NCBI GenBank assembly: GCA_964535575.1
Contig: CAZHTC010000002.1
Location: 372,001 to 436,000, forward strand
Origin: JAGPCK01 sp964535575
GTDB taxonomy: Bacteria > Bacteroidota > Bacteroidia > UKL13-3
Reading direction: 5' to 3'
DNA: 64,000 nucleotides
Below are positions 8,294 through 17,300 of this stretch, in pieces. The position numbers and the translations under genes were made by a program. Every line of letters begins with the position of its first letter. The stretch's first letter is position 1. The notes below the pieces were generated by a model that did no database searches, was not told the DNA's origin, and saw nothing but the letters and a program-made list of their open reading frames with translations.

Positions 8294-9592
8294 ATGCTAA
8301 AGCAGCTATTTAAGAAATATTTCAGCGAAAATCAGTTGGTAAGGCGCACCACAGGCCTGCTTAGTATTGATATTCTTCAAAAAGCTTCCAATTTTTTGTT
8401 ACTGCCCTTTTTCCTCCGTTTCATGTCGCAGGAGGAATATGGCCTTTACGGGTACCTCGTTGCAATTGTAACGGTTTTGTCATCGCATTTAATTTTTAGT
8501 CTGCATCATGCGCAAGGTAAGTTGTATTACGAATATTCTGGGGAAAGGAGAGGACGACTTCTTTTTACCGCCAGTTCCATGACAGGGCTGGTCTTGTTAG
8601 TTGTTTTGGTACCTCTTTATGTGTTCGGATTTGATGACGAATTAATAAAATTAATGATTCGGAATGAGTTTGACTATGACAAGTACAGATGGTTGATTTT
8701 ACCAGCCATTTTTTATGCTGCTTTTTCTATGCTGTTGAATAACTTTATGCTCATTTCCGAACGGATTAAGTTATTTCAGGCTTACAACAGCGTTCGGTTA
8801 TTATTGGTAAATCCGGGGTCACTCGTTTTGTTGTGGCTTATTACTTATGATTCGGTTTGGGTGAGGTTTACCTGGTCATACGGATGGGAACTTCTTCTAT
8901 TAATATTATTCGGAATACCGTACCTGAAACAAATGTCATTCTCTTGGGATAAAGAAATTGCACAAAGATTAAAGGATATCTGTTCCCCTTTTATTGTTGG
9001 TTCAATTGCAAGTTTATTATTTCAGTTAAGTGATCGCTTTGTATTAGATAAATATAGAGGATTATCTGACATGGGTACGTATAATTTAGCAATAACCATT
9101 GCATCTGTAATTTACATGTTGAACACCTCGGTAGTAAACGCATATTTACCATCTTTTTTTAAGGAGCAAAACTTAAAAGTGAACTATCAAAAAACAACAC
9201 GAGTTGCGTTTCGCTTGTTTCTTGCGTATTTAGGGTTGGGTTTTTTGCTTTTTTCACTCACTTGGGCTCTGTTGTATTTTAATATAATAAATAACTCTTA
9301 TTATGATGTACTTAAGCTGCTTCCCATTTTAATTATTGCTCAAATAGCTCAGTCGCTTATTCTTATGTATGGATACTTCTTTTTATTCATTGAGCGTACC
9401 AGATTCGGGGTAAAGATTACTGTGGTTGGAAGTGTTATGTCGTTAATTTTATATATTGCAACAGTACCGGCATTTGGATACTATGGGATTGCATTTTCCA
9501 TGCTCATTACTGCGGTTTCCATGCTCTTGGCCAATGTTTGGTACGCACAAAAATTTATTCTTAACCACCATGAGTATAAAAGACAAAATTAA
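8294..9592 (+). CDS. Wzx-like polysaccharide flippase (MOP superfamily)
   Basis: A 432-aa membrane protein with about 12-14 helices, probably an oligosaccharide-lipid flippase moving undecaprenyl-linked units across the inner membrane. The N-terminus (LLSIDILQKASNFLLLPFFLRF, here given in two parts: LLSIDILQKA and SNFLLLPFFLRF) followed by EEYGLYGYLVAIVTV is characteristic of Polysacc_synt proteins. The central stretch with SDRFVLDKYRGLSDMGTYNLA, split as SDRFVLDKYRGL and SDMGTYNLA, is the typical second-half motif. The ATG at 8294 gives a normal amphipathic start (MLKQLFKKYF). It overlaps the next gene by 23 bp. Both GT2 and methyltransferase neighbours support export of a surface glycan. 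Confidence 0.85.
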   Translation: MLKQLFKKYFSENQLVRRTTGLLSIDILQKASNFLLLPFFLRFMSQEEYGLYGYLVAIVTVLSSHLIFSLHHAQGKLYYEYSGERRGRLLFTASSMTGLVLLVVLVPLYVFGFDDELIKLMIRNEFDYDKYRWLILPAIFYAAFSMLLNNFMLISERIKLFQAYNSVRLLLVNPGSLVLLWLITYDSVWVRFTWSYGWELLLLILFGIPYLKQMSFSWDKEIAQRLKDICSPFIVGSIASLLFQLSDRFVLDKYRGLSDMGTYNLAITIASVIYMLNTSVVNAYLPSFFKEQNLKVNYQKTTRVAFRLFLAYLGLGFLLFSLTWALLYFNIINNSYYDVLKLLPILIIAQIAQSLILMYGYFFLFIERTRFGVKITVVGSVMSLILYIATVPAFGYYGIAFSMLITAVSMLLANVWYAQKFILNHHEYKRQN

Positions 9593-10481
9593 GGCTATAA
9601 CAGGTTTTAATAAAATTTGGAGCAGATACGAAGATGATGCCCTTAAATTAAAAATGCTTGCGGGTAAAAAACTTGTTCAATTAAATAAGTTATTGCCTCA
9701 GGTTAACACTTTGCATGATGTTGAATTTTCAGTTTTCTCTCAATGGGGGGACGATGGAATAATTCAATACTTAATACATAAGTTAGGATTATCGCAAAGC
9801 AGTTTTGTCGAATTCGGGGTGCAAAATTACCTGGAAAGCAACACTAGATTTTTATTAATGAATAATAACTGGAGGGGTTTGGTAATTGATGCAAGTGAAC
9901 ATGATATTGGAGTAATAAAAGGAGATTCCATTTACTGGAATTACGACATCACAGCAGTTTGCCAGTTTATAAACAGAGATAATATAAATTCAATTTTAGA
10001 AAGCAATGGGTTTAAGGGAGAGATTGGGCTGCTTCATATTGATATTGACGGAAATGATTATTGGATTTGGGACGTAATAAATGTGGTGAGTCCTGTAATT
10101 GTAATTATGGAGTATAATAGTTTGTTTGGATATGAAAGAGCTATAACAATTCCATACGATAAAGATTTTTATGCACCTAATGCACATTACAGCAGAATTT
10201 ATTTTGGGGCATCAATTAAGGCCTTGTGTGAATTGGCTGCAAAAAAGGGATACACCTTTGTAGGGTCAAACAGCAATGGAAACAATGCTTATTTTATTCG
10301 TAACGATAAAGCAACAGGTTTTAAAGCATTAACAGCGAAGGAAGGTTATGTTTATTCCCGGTTCAGACAAAACAGAAACAAAGAAGGGGGACTTACGCTT
10401 AATTCGGACCATGATACATTGAAAACTTTTAAAGGATTAAAAGTGGTTGATGTTATTTCTGGTGAGACAGAGGAATTATAA
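9570..10481 (+). CDS. FkbM-related methyltransferase-like protein
   Basis: A 303-aa protein probably belonging to the SAM-dependent methyltransferase fold. FVEFGVQNYLESNTRFL resembles a degenerate motif I, LVIDASE the acidic ribose-binding strand, and LLHIDIDGNDYWIWDVI the IDxDGxE-like motif IV of the FkbM family; VIVIMEYNSLFG follows. The glycine-rich loop is poor (FGVQNYLE), so catalytic activity is uncertain. The ATG at 9570 matches the beginning of homologous-looking sequence; the longer frame runs inside the flippase gene. It overlaps wzx by 23 bp and ends 7 bp before the next gene. The gene is visibly AT-richer than its housekeeping neighbours, compatible with acquisition together with the glycan cluster. 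Confidence 0.7.
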   Translation: MSIKDKIKAITGFNKIWSRYEDDALKLKMLAGKKLVQLNKLLPQVNTLHDVEFSVFSQWGDDGIIQYLIHKLGLSQSSFVEFGVQNYLESNTRFLLMNNNWRGLVIDASEHDIGVIKGDSIYWNYDITAVCQFINRDNINSILESNGFKGEIGLLHIDIDGNDYWIWDVINVVSPVIVIMEYNSLFGYERAITIPYDKDFYAPNAHYSRIYFGASIKALCELAAKKGYTFVGSNSNGNNAYFIRNDKATGFKALTAKEGYVYSRFRQNRNKEGGLTLNSDHDTLKTFKGLKVVDVISGETEEL

Positions 10482-10488
10482 TACACCA

Positions 10489-11385
10489 ATGAAACAATAC
10501 ATATTTAACCGTTTTTTGAGTGCTTATAGGGCAAAAGAATCAAACAAATGGGGGTTGCTTTTCTGGAGTGTAATGCGCAAGTATTTTTTAGGAAAGGGTG
10601 TTTTTGTAAATTACCCTATTGGTAAGTTTTCATTAAAAATTGAAGCAGATCATATTTTACCCATGGTGATGATTGATCACCCGCTTTATTCCCAAAATAT
10701 CATTCAACTCGCTAAAGTGGTTAAAGCAAAATATCCAACCTTATCGGTAATAGATATAGGAGCCAATATCGGGGATACCGCAGCATTTATTCTCAGCCAC
10801 ACAGAGGTGCCGGTTTTATGTATTGACGGTTCGGAAGAATATATCAACGTGTTACAACAAAATGTTTCACAAATGCCCAATGTTCAGGTTTGTTTTACCT
10901 TGTTGGGGGCCGAAGATACTTCGCTGAAAGCTGAGGTTAAAAACCATGACGGCACTGCGATGCTGGTTGAATCGGCACACGATGTAAAAATTCAAAAACT
11001 CAGCACGGTTTTAAAACAATACCCTTTGTTTGCCACTACCAAGTTGATTAAGGTAGATACCGATGGTTTTGATACACTTATTCTCAAAGGCTCCGAAGAC
11101 GTACTGAAAAGGAATAAACCGGTACTTTTTTTTGAATACGACCCCGATTTTTTAAAACTGCATGGCGAAAGCGACTTAAGCATTTTCCCTTTTTTAAGAA
11201 ACTGCGGGTACACCCGTTTGGTTATCTGGGATAACCTGGGCAATTATATCGGCAAATTAGCCTTATCTGATGAGGAAGGAATACAAAAATTGCATCAGCG
11301 TTATTCAAATAAACACAACCTCGAGTTTGTTGATTTAGCCGTGTTCGCAGCTGAAGATGAGGAATTGGCTTTAGTCTATTCGTAA
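10489..11385 (+). CDS. FkbM family methyltransferase
   Basis: A 298-aa SAM-dependent O-methyltransferase of the FkbM family. VIDIGANIGDTAAFIL is motif I, LCIDGSEEYINVLQQNV the ribose-binding region, and IKVDTDGFDTLILKGSEDVL the conserved IKxDxxGxE-like block, followed by PVLFFEYDP. Such enzymes in glycan clusters commonly methylate sugar hydroxyls, which is the likely role here; the substrate is unknown. The start at 10489 follows the previous stop by 7 bp and gives MKQYIFNRF. Its 3' end overlaps by 10 bp, tail to tail, with another FkbM gene on the opposite strand. Confidence 0.85.
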   Translation: MKQYIFNRFLSAYRAKESNKWGLLFWSVMRKYFLGKGVFVNYPIGKFSLKIEADHILPMVMIDHPLYSQNIIQLAKVVKAKYPTLSVIDIGANIGDTAAFILSHTEVPVLCIDGSEEYINVLQQNVSQMPNVQVCFTLLGAEDTSLKAEVKNHDGTAMLVESAHDVKIQKLSTVLKQYPLFATTKLIKVDTDGFDTLILKGSEDVLKRNKPVLFFEYDPDFLKLHGESDLSIFPFLRNCGYTRLVIWDNLGNYIGKLALSDEEGIQKLHQRYSNKHNLEFVDLAVFAAEDEELALVYS

Positions 11386-12119
11386 TTATTGTTACTGAAT
11401 TCTACCCGTTCTTTTCGCGCAAAGAACAAATCCATTTGCCAAAAGGCATTATCTTTTTTACGAAGCATTAAATCTACGGCTTCCAGAGGACGGAAACCAA
11501 GTTTATCCATGTATTCAATCATTTCATGAAAACGCAGACTGCTTTGGGTTAATTGAAAATTATATACCTCCACCACTATAAGGTTGGCTTGAGCAATGCA
11601 ATTTCGGGCACCCTCAAAAATGGGAAGTTCATACCCATGTGTATCTAATTTAAGCAGGTATGGTCCTTCCAGTTTTCGCTCTTTCAATTCGTCATCTACC
11701 GTGGTTACCGGTACGGTAATATTGTTTTTTTCATAGGGCGTTTCCGAGGCTTGTCCGCCAAGTAATCCATCGGCCTGAAAGTAAATATTTCCCTTTTTGG
11801 CTCCGGCCGCAGCCAGTGCATATTGAGCGTTGGGATGTGCAGCAATAAACCGGTCCAGACTTGTTTTGTGTCCGTCCTGCGCTTCTATAAGCAGGTAATT
11901 GGTATTGGGGTAATGTTTCATGCAAATGGCCGACCAGCTTCCGTTTGATGCGCCTATATCAATTACCGTTTTAATGTCAATCCCTCTTTGCGCACAACGG
12001 AAAATGGCTCCTTCCATAGAGTGCTTGTAGGCAATGGCGGGCAACGAACCGGTGCGCTCCAGTTTTACTATATCAAACCCCAAAGCGTTTATTAATTGGA
12101 GAATAAACTTTTTTATCAT
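11376..12119 (-). CDS. FkbM family methyltransferase (opposite strand)
   Basis: A 247-aa FkbM-type SAM methyltransferase. TVIDIGASNGSWSAIC is motif I, YLLIEAQDGHKTSLDRF the acidic strand and LLKLDTHGYELPIFEGA the catalytic-domain block, followed by LIVVEVYNF. It is a distinct paralogue rather than a close duplicate of the gene at 10489, with which it converges and overlaps by 10 bp. It is divergent from the GT9 gene, 69 bp away. Codon use looks less AT-biased than in the genes at 9570 and 12189. The role is presumed to be methylation of a surface sugar. Confidence 0.85.
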   Translation of the reverse strand: MIKKFILQLINALGFDIVKLERTGSLPAIAYKHSMEGAIFRCAQRGIDIKTVIDIGASNGSWSAICMKHYPNTNYLLIEAQDGHKTSLDRFIAAHPNAQYALAAAGAKKGNIYFQADGLLGGQASETPYEKNNITVPVTTVDDELKERKLEGPYLLKLDTHGYELPIFEGARNCIAQANLIVVEVYNFQLTQSSLRFHEMIEYMDKLGFRPLEAVDLMLRKKDNAFWQMDLFFARKERVEFSNNNYE

Positions 12120-12188
12120 GCTTTTACTTTTCGTATTGATTATTATTGCTGCGATATTAATTAAAATCAGCTAAATAAAGGGTTTTAA

Positions 12189-13349
12189 ATGTTTTCTTTT
12201 CTTTTTGACTTCTTTCGTAACCTGCGAATCTGGGTGCAGGATAGTATGGTTAAAGTTTTTTTTGCGCCAAAAGCAAAAGAGCAGGCTGTTCTAATAACTA
12301 AATTGGATGCGATTGGGGATTACATCTTGTTTCGCAATTATCTTAAAAATATCAAGCGGGCTTTCAGTGCAAATGATGTTCAAATTATTCTGGTTGGTAA
12401 TGTTCTTTGGAAAAATCTGGCTGAAACTTATGATGCAAATGAGGTAGATGAATTTATTTGGGTAGACCGAACCCGGTTTAGACGCGAGTACTTGTATCGG
12501 TGGAAAATTATGAAGCAAATCCGGAATTATAAATTTATCAGATCTTGCGATTTTGTTTACTCAAGGGAGTTTGTATACGGGGATGCTATAAACAGAGTTT
12601 GCAGGGCAAACACAAAGATTGCCTGGCATGGTGATAATAATAACACGAATAAATTCTGGAAAACAATTGCTGATACTTTTTATACTGTTAGGGTAGAACT
12701 AAGGGAGATTCTCTTCGAGTTTAAGAAGAATAAAATTTTAGTTGAGAATTTTGTTGGAACCGCCATTCCAACACCTGAACTCACTTTTGGTTTAAACAAG
12801 GAAAAGCCGCTAAAACAAATTGTTGTTTTTCCCGGGGCAAGCGATCCCGGTAAGCAATGGTCATCAGAGAATTTTGTTCAGGTACTGTTGTTTTTTTTAC
12901 ACGGGGATGCTGCGATTGAAATAAAAATTGGCGGAAGTAAAAGTGAAAAGCATTTGGGGGACGAAATAATTGAGAAACTTAAGAAAGAGTTTCCCGGGGT
13001 AAGGGCAAATAATTTATGTGGAGTTACTTCTCTTGCCGAGGTAGTGAGACTTCTCAACGAAAGTGCTCTCCTCCTTTCAAACGACACAAGTGCAGTGCAT
13101 ATAGCGGCAGCTTGCAAAACAAAAACTATTTGCGTAGCTCATGGTCGACATTTGGGACGTTTTGTACCTTACCCAAAGGATGTGTCGGATACGGTTTATT
13201 GTATTTTTCCATTTGAGGTAAAAGTTGATTCTGAACAATTTCGTAGTCAACAACTTGAGATGCTTTATCAGCCAATTTTTTCCGTTAACCAAATTAAACC
13301 TGAAAAGGTTATTAGTTTTATCAGGAAAAGTGATATTATTGTGTTATAA
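12189..13349 (+). CDS. family 9 glycosyltransferase (heptosyltransferase-like)
   Basis: A 386-aa GT-B enzyme of the ADP-heptose:LPS heptosyltransferase type. The N-terminal AVLITKLDAIGDYILF contains the K-x-D-x-x-GD motif of this family. In the C-terminal domain VVFPGASDPGKQWSSENF and LLSNDTSAVHIAAA are the donor-binding blocks (GASxxxKxW, DTxxxHxAAA). Together with the GT2, flippase and methyltransferases it points to core or O-chain assembly, but the sugar is unknown. The gene is AT-rich. It is followed after 11 bp by the LamG T9SS gene on the same strand. Confidence 0.88.
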   Translation: MFSFLFDFFRNLRIWVQDSMVKVFFAPKAKEQAVLITKLDAIGDYILFRNYLKNIKRAFSANDVQIILVGNVLWKNLAETYDANEVDEFIWVDRTRFRREYLYRWKIMKQIRNYKFIRSCDFVYSREFVYGDAINRVCRANTKIAWHGDNNNTNKFWKTIADTFYTVRVELREILFEFKKNKILVENFVGTAIPTPELTFGLNKEKPLKQIVVFPGASDPGKQWSSENFVQVLLFFLHGDAAIEIKIGGSKSEKHLGDEIIEKLKKEFPGVRANNLCGVTSLAEVVRLLNESALLLSNDTSAVHIAAACKTKTICVAHGRHLGRFVPYPKDVSDTVYCIFPFEVKVDSEQFRSQQLEMLYQPIFSVNQIKPEKVISFIRKSDIIVL

Positions 13350-13360
13350 CTACTTTATTT

Positions 13361-14299
13361 ATGAGAAGATTAATTACACTTTTTGCTGCATTTTGCCTCC
13401 TAAGTCAAACCACAAAAGCTCAGGTGGCTTATTATCCGTTTAATGGAAATACAAACGATTCAACTGGGAATGGACATGGACTAACAGGGGTCGTTATTTC
13501 TTATGGTATAGGCAAAGATGGGGCTCCAAATTCAGCCGCTTCTTTAAATGGATCTACAAGTTGGATGTTTACAAACAATTTTTTAGCCGGTAAAGATTCA
13601 TTTACAATTTCAATGTGGGTTAAATCTAATAGCTCTAGTCAACGGGCGGCATTAGCTTATGTTGGCAATAGCAATTTAGACGGGAACGGTTTGGTTTTAG
13701 ACATGTGCAACACACTCAACAATGGAGATAATATTAGTCCTTTGTGCGGGGGCGTAAGATGGCTATGCAACACCAATGTTCACCTTGCACAATCAGTTTG
13801 GACCCACATTGCTATGATTAAATCTTCTAAATCATATAAACTTTTCATTAATGGCACCATGGTGCATTCTGATACCTGTACGGCCATTAATCCATCAAAC
13901 TATTTTTTAGTAGGTGGTAATTTAGTGGTGGGTAATGGAAATTCACTTAACGGTCTAATTGACGAATTAAAGGTTTTTGACTTTAGCTTAAGTAATGCTC
14001 AGATTAATTCCTTGTATACCGGAATTACCGGGATTTCCAATATTGAAACCTCACTAAAAATTTTCCCTAATCCTGTACATAATTCCCAAAAACTAAAAAT
14101 TGAATGCTCAAACGGAATGTTGTTGAACGGAAGTTTAAGTGTTTACACAATGCAAGGTAAATTACTAAGTGTGATTGAAATTGATGCCAATGGGGAAGCA
14201 ACCCTCCCGGACATTATACAAAATGGAGTATATTTAGTACGTTTCCTAAATCGAAATCAAACGGTTATTATGAATTCGAAACTGATGGTTTTAGATTAA
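13361..14299 (+). CDS. T9SS type A cargo with a single LamG/concanavalin-like domain
   Basis: A 312-aa secreted protein. After a signal peptide (MRRLITLFAAFCLLSQTTKAQ) a LamG/jellyroll domain covers about residues 22-220: VAYYPFNGNTNDSTGNGH, FTISMWVKSNSSSQRAA, WTHIAMIKSSKSYKLFING and GLIDELKVFDFSLSNAQI are the standard blocks. A type A sorting domain covers about 230-312 (IFPNPVHNSQKLKIE, YTMQGKLLSV, NGVYLVRFL). The LamG module shares its distinctive SNSSSQR segment with LamG 1 of the giant protein downstream, so it is a paralogous module. It ends 22 bp before that gene and is probably in the same transcript. A carbohydrate- or protein-binding role at the surface is likely. Confidence 0.88.
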   Translation: MRRLITLFAAFCLLSQTTKAQVAYYPFNGNTNDSTGNGHGLTGVVISYGIGKDGAPNSAASLNGSTSWMFTNNFLAGKDSFTISMWVKSNSSSQRAALAYVGNSNLDGNGLVLDMCNTLNNGDNISPLCGGVRWLCNTNVHLAQSVWTHIAMIKSSKSYKLFINGTMVHSDTCTAINPSNYFLVGGNLVVGNGNSLNGLIDELKVFDFSLSNAQINSLYTGITGISNIETSLKIFPNPVHNSQKLKIECSNGMLLNGSLSVYTMQGKLLSVIEIDANGEATLPDIIQNGVYLVRFLNRNQTVIMNSKLMVLD

Positions 14300-14321
14300 T
14301 TAGCAGGGTAAAATCGCCAAA

Positions 14322-17300
14322 ATGATCAAGAGCCAAACACACCTGATTCGATATAGTTTACTCGTTCTTCTATTTTTTTCTTTATTTATTCTACGTGTTG
14401 AAGCACAGGTAATATCTTCATTTACCCCTTTAACAGCCAAGCCCGGAGCACAAATTCGCATACAGGGATCCGGTTTTTCGGGTACGGCAGCCAGCAATCT
14501 TGTATATTTTGGAAACCTGAGGGCCGTGGTCGACAGCAGTAATTCTACCAATGTGTATGCCCGGGCTCCTCTGGGTGTGCAAACGGCTACCATCAAGGTA
14601 ATTGTATCGGGGGTGATGGGTGAATCAAAAGCGCTTTTTACTCCGGTATATTCTTGCGGGATGGCTCCGTATGCGGGAAGTTTTAATGCCAAAGTTGATT
14701 TTGCCGCGGTAAGCGGTAATCCGCATACCATTTTGGCTGATATTGACGGAGACGGAAAACTGGATATTACATCAGGTAATTCAGGCTCAACATCGGTTTC
14801 CATTATGCGCAACCTCATGTCGGCAGGTGCAACCGTAACAACCGGAGGTTTTGCCACCAAGGTTGATATTACTGCCGGTACGGGTCCACGTATTCACCAT
14901 GTGGCCGATATGGATCTGGACGGAAAGCTCGATTTGCTGGTGCCCAATTATTCTTCGGGCAATGTATCTGTAATTCGTAATACATCCAGTACAGGAACCA
15001 TCTCGTTTGCTGCAAAAGTGGATTTTACAACGGGTACCAATCCGTTTAATGTGTCCACCGGAGATCTGGATGCCGATGGCAAGCCCGAAATGGTGATCGC
15101 CAATTATGGAGCAGGTACTATCAGTGTGTATCGCAATGTATCCACTCCCGGAACCATTACCACCGGGTCGTTCACTTTAAGTACAACTATTACCACCGGC
15201 TCACAGGCATACTGTGTGGCCATTGCCGATATTGACGGAGATGGGAAAAGGGATTTGGCCGTAACCAATAGCGGGGCATCAACCATTTCCCTTATTCGAA
15301 ATACAAGTGCATCGGTAGGAAGTATCACTTTTGCGGCAAAGTATGATATAAGCACCGGATCAGGACCTATAGCGGTAAAATTGGTGGATATGGATAATGA
15401 CGGGAAGCCCGAATTAATTGCATCACGGGCCAATGGTGCCACCACTATCAGTGTGTACCGCAACACGGCTACTTCGGGTACTATCGGGGCGGGTTCGTTT
15501 GCCGCCACGGTAAATTTAACCACCGGCAATACTCCGCAATTTTTTGATGTGGCCGATATGGATGGAGACGGAAAGCCCGATTTGATTTTTCCTAATTCTT
15601 CGGCCGTATCTTTTGGAATTTTGAAAAATAATTGCACCACCGGAACCATTAATACAGGCACCTTTACCTCGGTGGTAAATTACACCACCGGAGTAACTCC
15701 CACCGGACTTTCAACCGGAGATGTAAATAGAGATAGTATTCCCGATGTGGCCGTTGCCAATCAAACCAATAATTCAGTTTCAGTTTTTCAGGGAACAGTT
15801 CCAACTGTACGTGCAACTGCTGCTCTATCCTCCCCGTTTTGTCCGGGGAGTACGTTTAAACTTGTTTATGTGAAAACAGGTAATTTCATTGCGGGCAATA
15901 CCTTTACTGCACAATTATCATCTGATACATTGGGTAGTTTTACCACTCCAGTAACTGTTGGGTCAAAATCAGCTAATACAAGCGATAGCATTACGGTTAC
16001 ACTTCCTTCAAATTTAAATTCGGGGCCTTATCGGTTACGTGTAATCAGTAATACACCAGCAACCTCGTGCACCGATACAGGGATATTGATTCAGGTAATT
16101 GCTAAACCGGTTCTGAATGCAGGAGTTGATACTACAATCAATATTGGAGATTCTGTTCAGTTAAGCGCAACTACTAATTATGGAACAGTTAAATGGGGAT
16201 ATAATATTTCGCTTTCTGATTCTACAGTTGCGTCCCCTTACGCTGTAAGTCTTTACACTACTTCCTATATAGCTACAGTGGTGTCGGGCAGTTGTATTTC
16301 TTTAGATACTGTTGTTGTCACGGTTAATCAAAATATTAACTATTGTACAAATTGCTCTTCGGATTATCCGATTAATCAGGATAAGCTTATCGGCTGTTAC
16401 CGGATGGATGGCACAGGTGTTGATCATAGCGGAAGTCAGAACCATTTAAATAAATCCGGTGTTACATTAACCAGCGACAGGAAATCAGCAGCAGGTAAGG
16501 CATTGCGTCTCTACGGAAATGGGTCTAATGGCTGGCTTTACAGAACATGTCCGGTATCAAGCACCGATACAACGACTTTGATGGGATGGATCTATTCCAA
16601 CAGTTCTTCTCAAAGAACAACACTAATTTACTTAGGGAATAGTGGAATAAACGGGTACGGGATTACATTGGATTATTGTAACAATGGTAGTTTATTATCA
16701 GATAATTTAAGTGTTGTTGCGGGTGGGGTTGCTTGGGTAGTGTGTAATACAAGTTATCACTTTCCTACCGGGCAATGGCATCATGTGGCATTAACACGAA
16801 TAGGAACAAATTTTACTTTGTATTTAGACGGGGCAGTAAAGGCTACCGGTACAGCTACAATCAATCCGATAAGTGGCCCTCTTTGTATAGCAGGATCCAA
16901 TATAAATGGATATTTAAGCCAATCTCTTAATGGAAATATTGATGATGTCCGCATTTATAAAAGAGCACTGACTTTATCCGAAATCAATTCTATTTATAAT
17001 GAAACTTATTTGAATTTTGTAGTTGCCGGAACTGATAAATTTATGTGTTCAACTGATTCGGTTCAGTTGCAAGCAAACGGGGCGACTTCTTATGAATGGT
17101 TTCCAACTTCAGTGGTAACTGATTCTGCGGCTAGTGCACCGGTAGTTAAACCAACTGTCACTTCTGATATTGTGCTGAAAGGTACGGGAGCCGGAGGGTG
17201 TGTTGCATACGACACCATTCGGGTAAATGTGGTAAATAATTGTTGCAACAATTGCACTACAGCCGATTCGTCCAATATGGGTGTTGTAGCCTGTTATCCG

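Noticed and set aside
14300..15661. Long minus-strand open frames of 185-186 codons opposite the FG-GAP region of the first giant T9SS gene
   Set aside because: They are antisense to strongly recognisable FG-GAP repeats, have low-complexity Pro/Ser/Ala composition following the repeat codons, and lack domain signals. They are shadows of the real gene.
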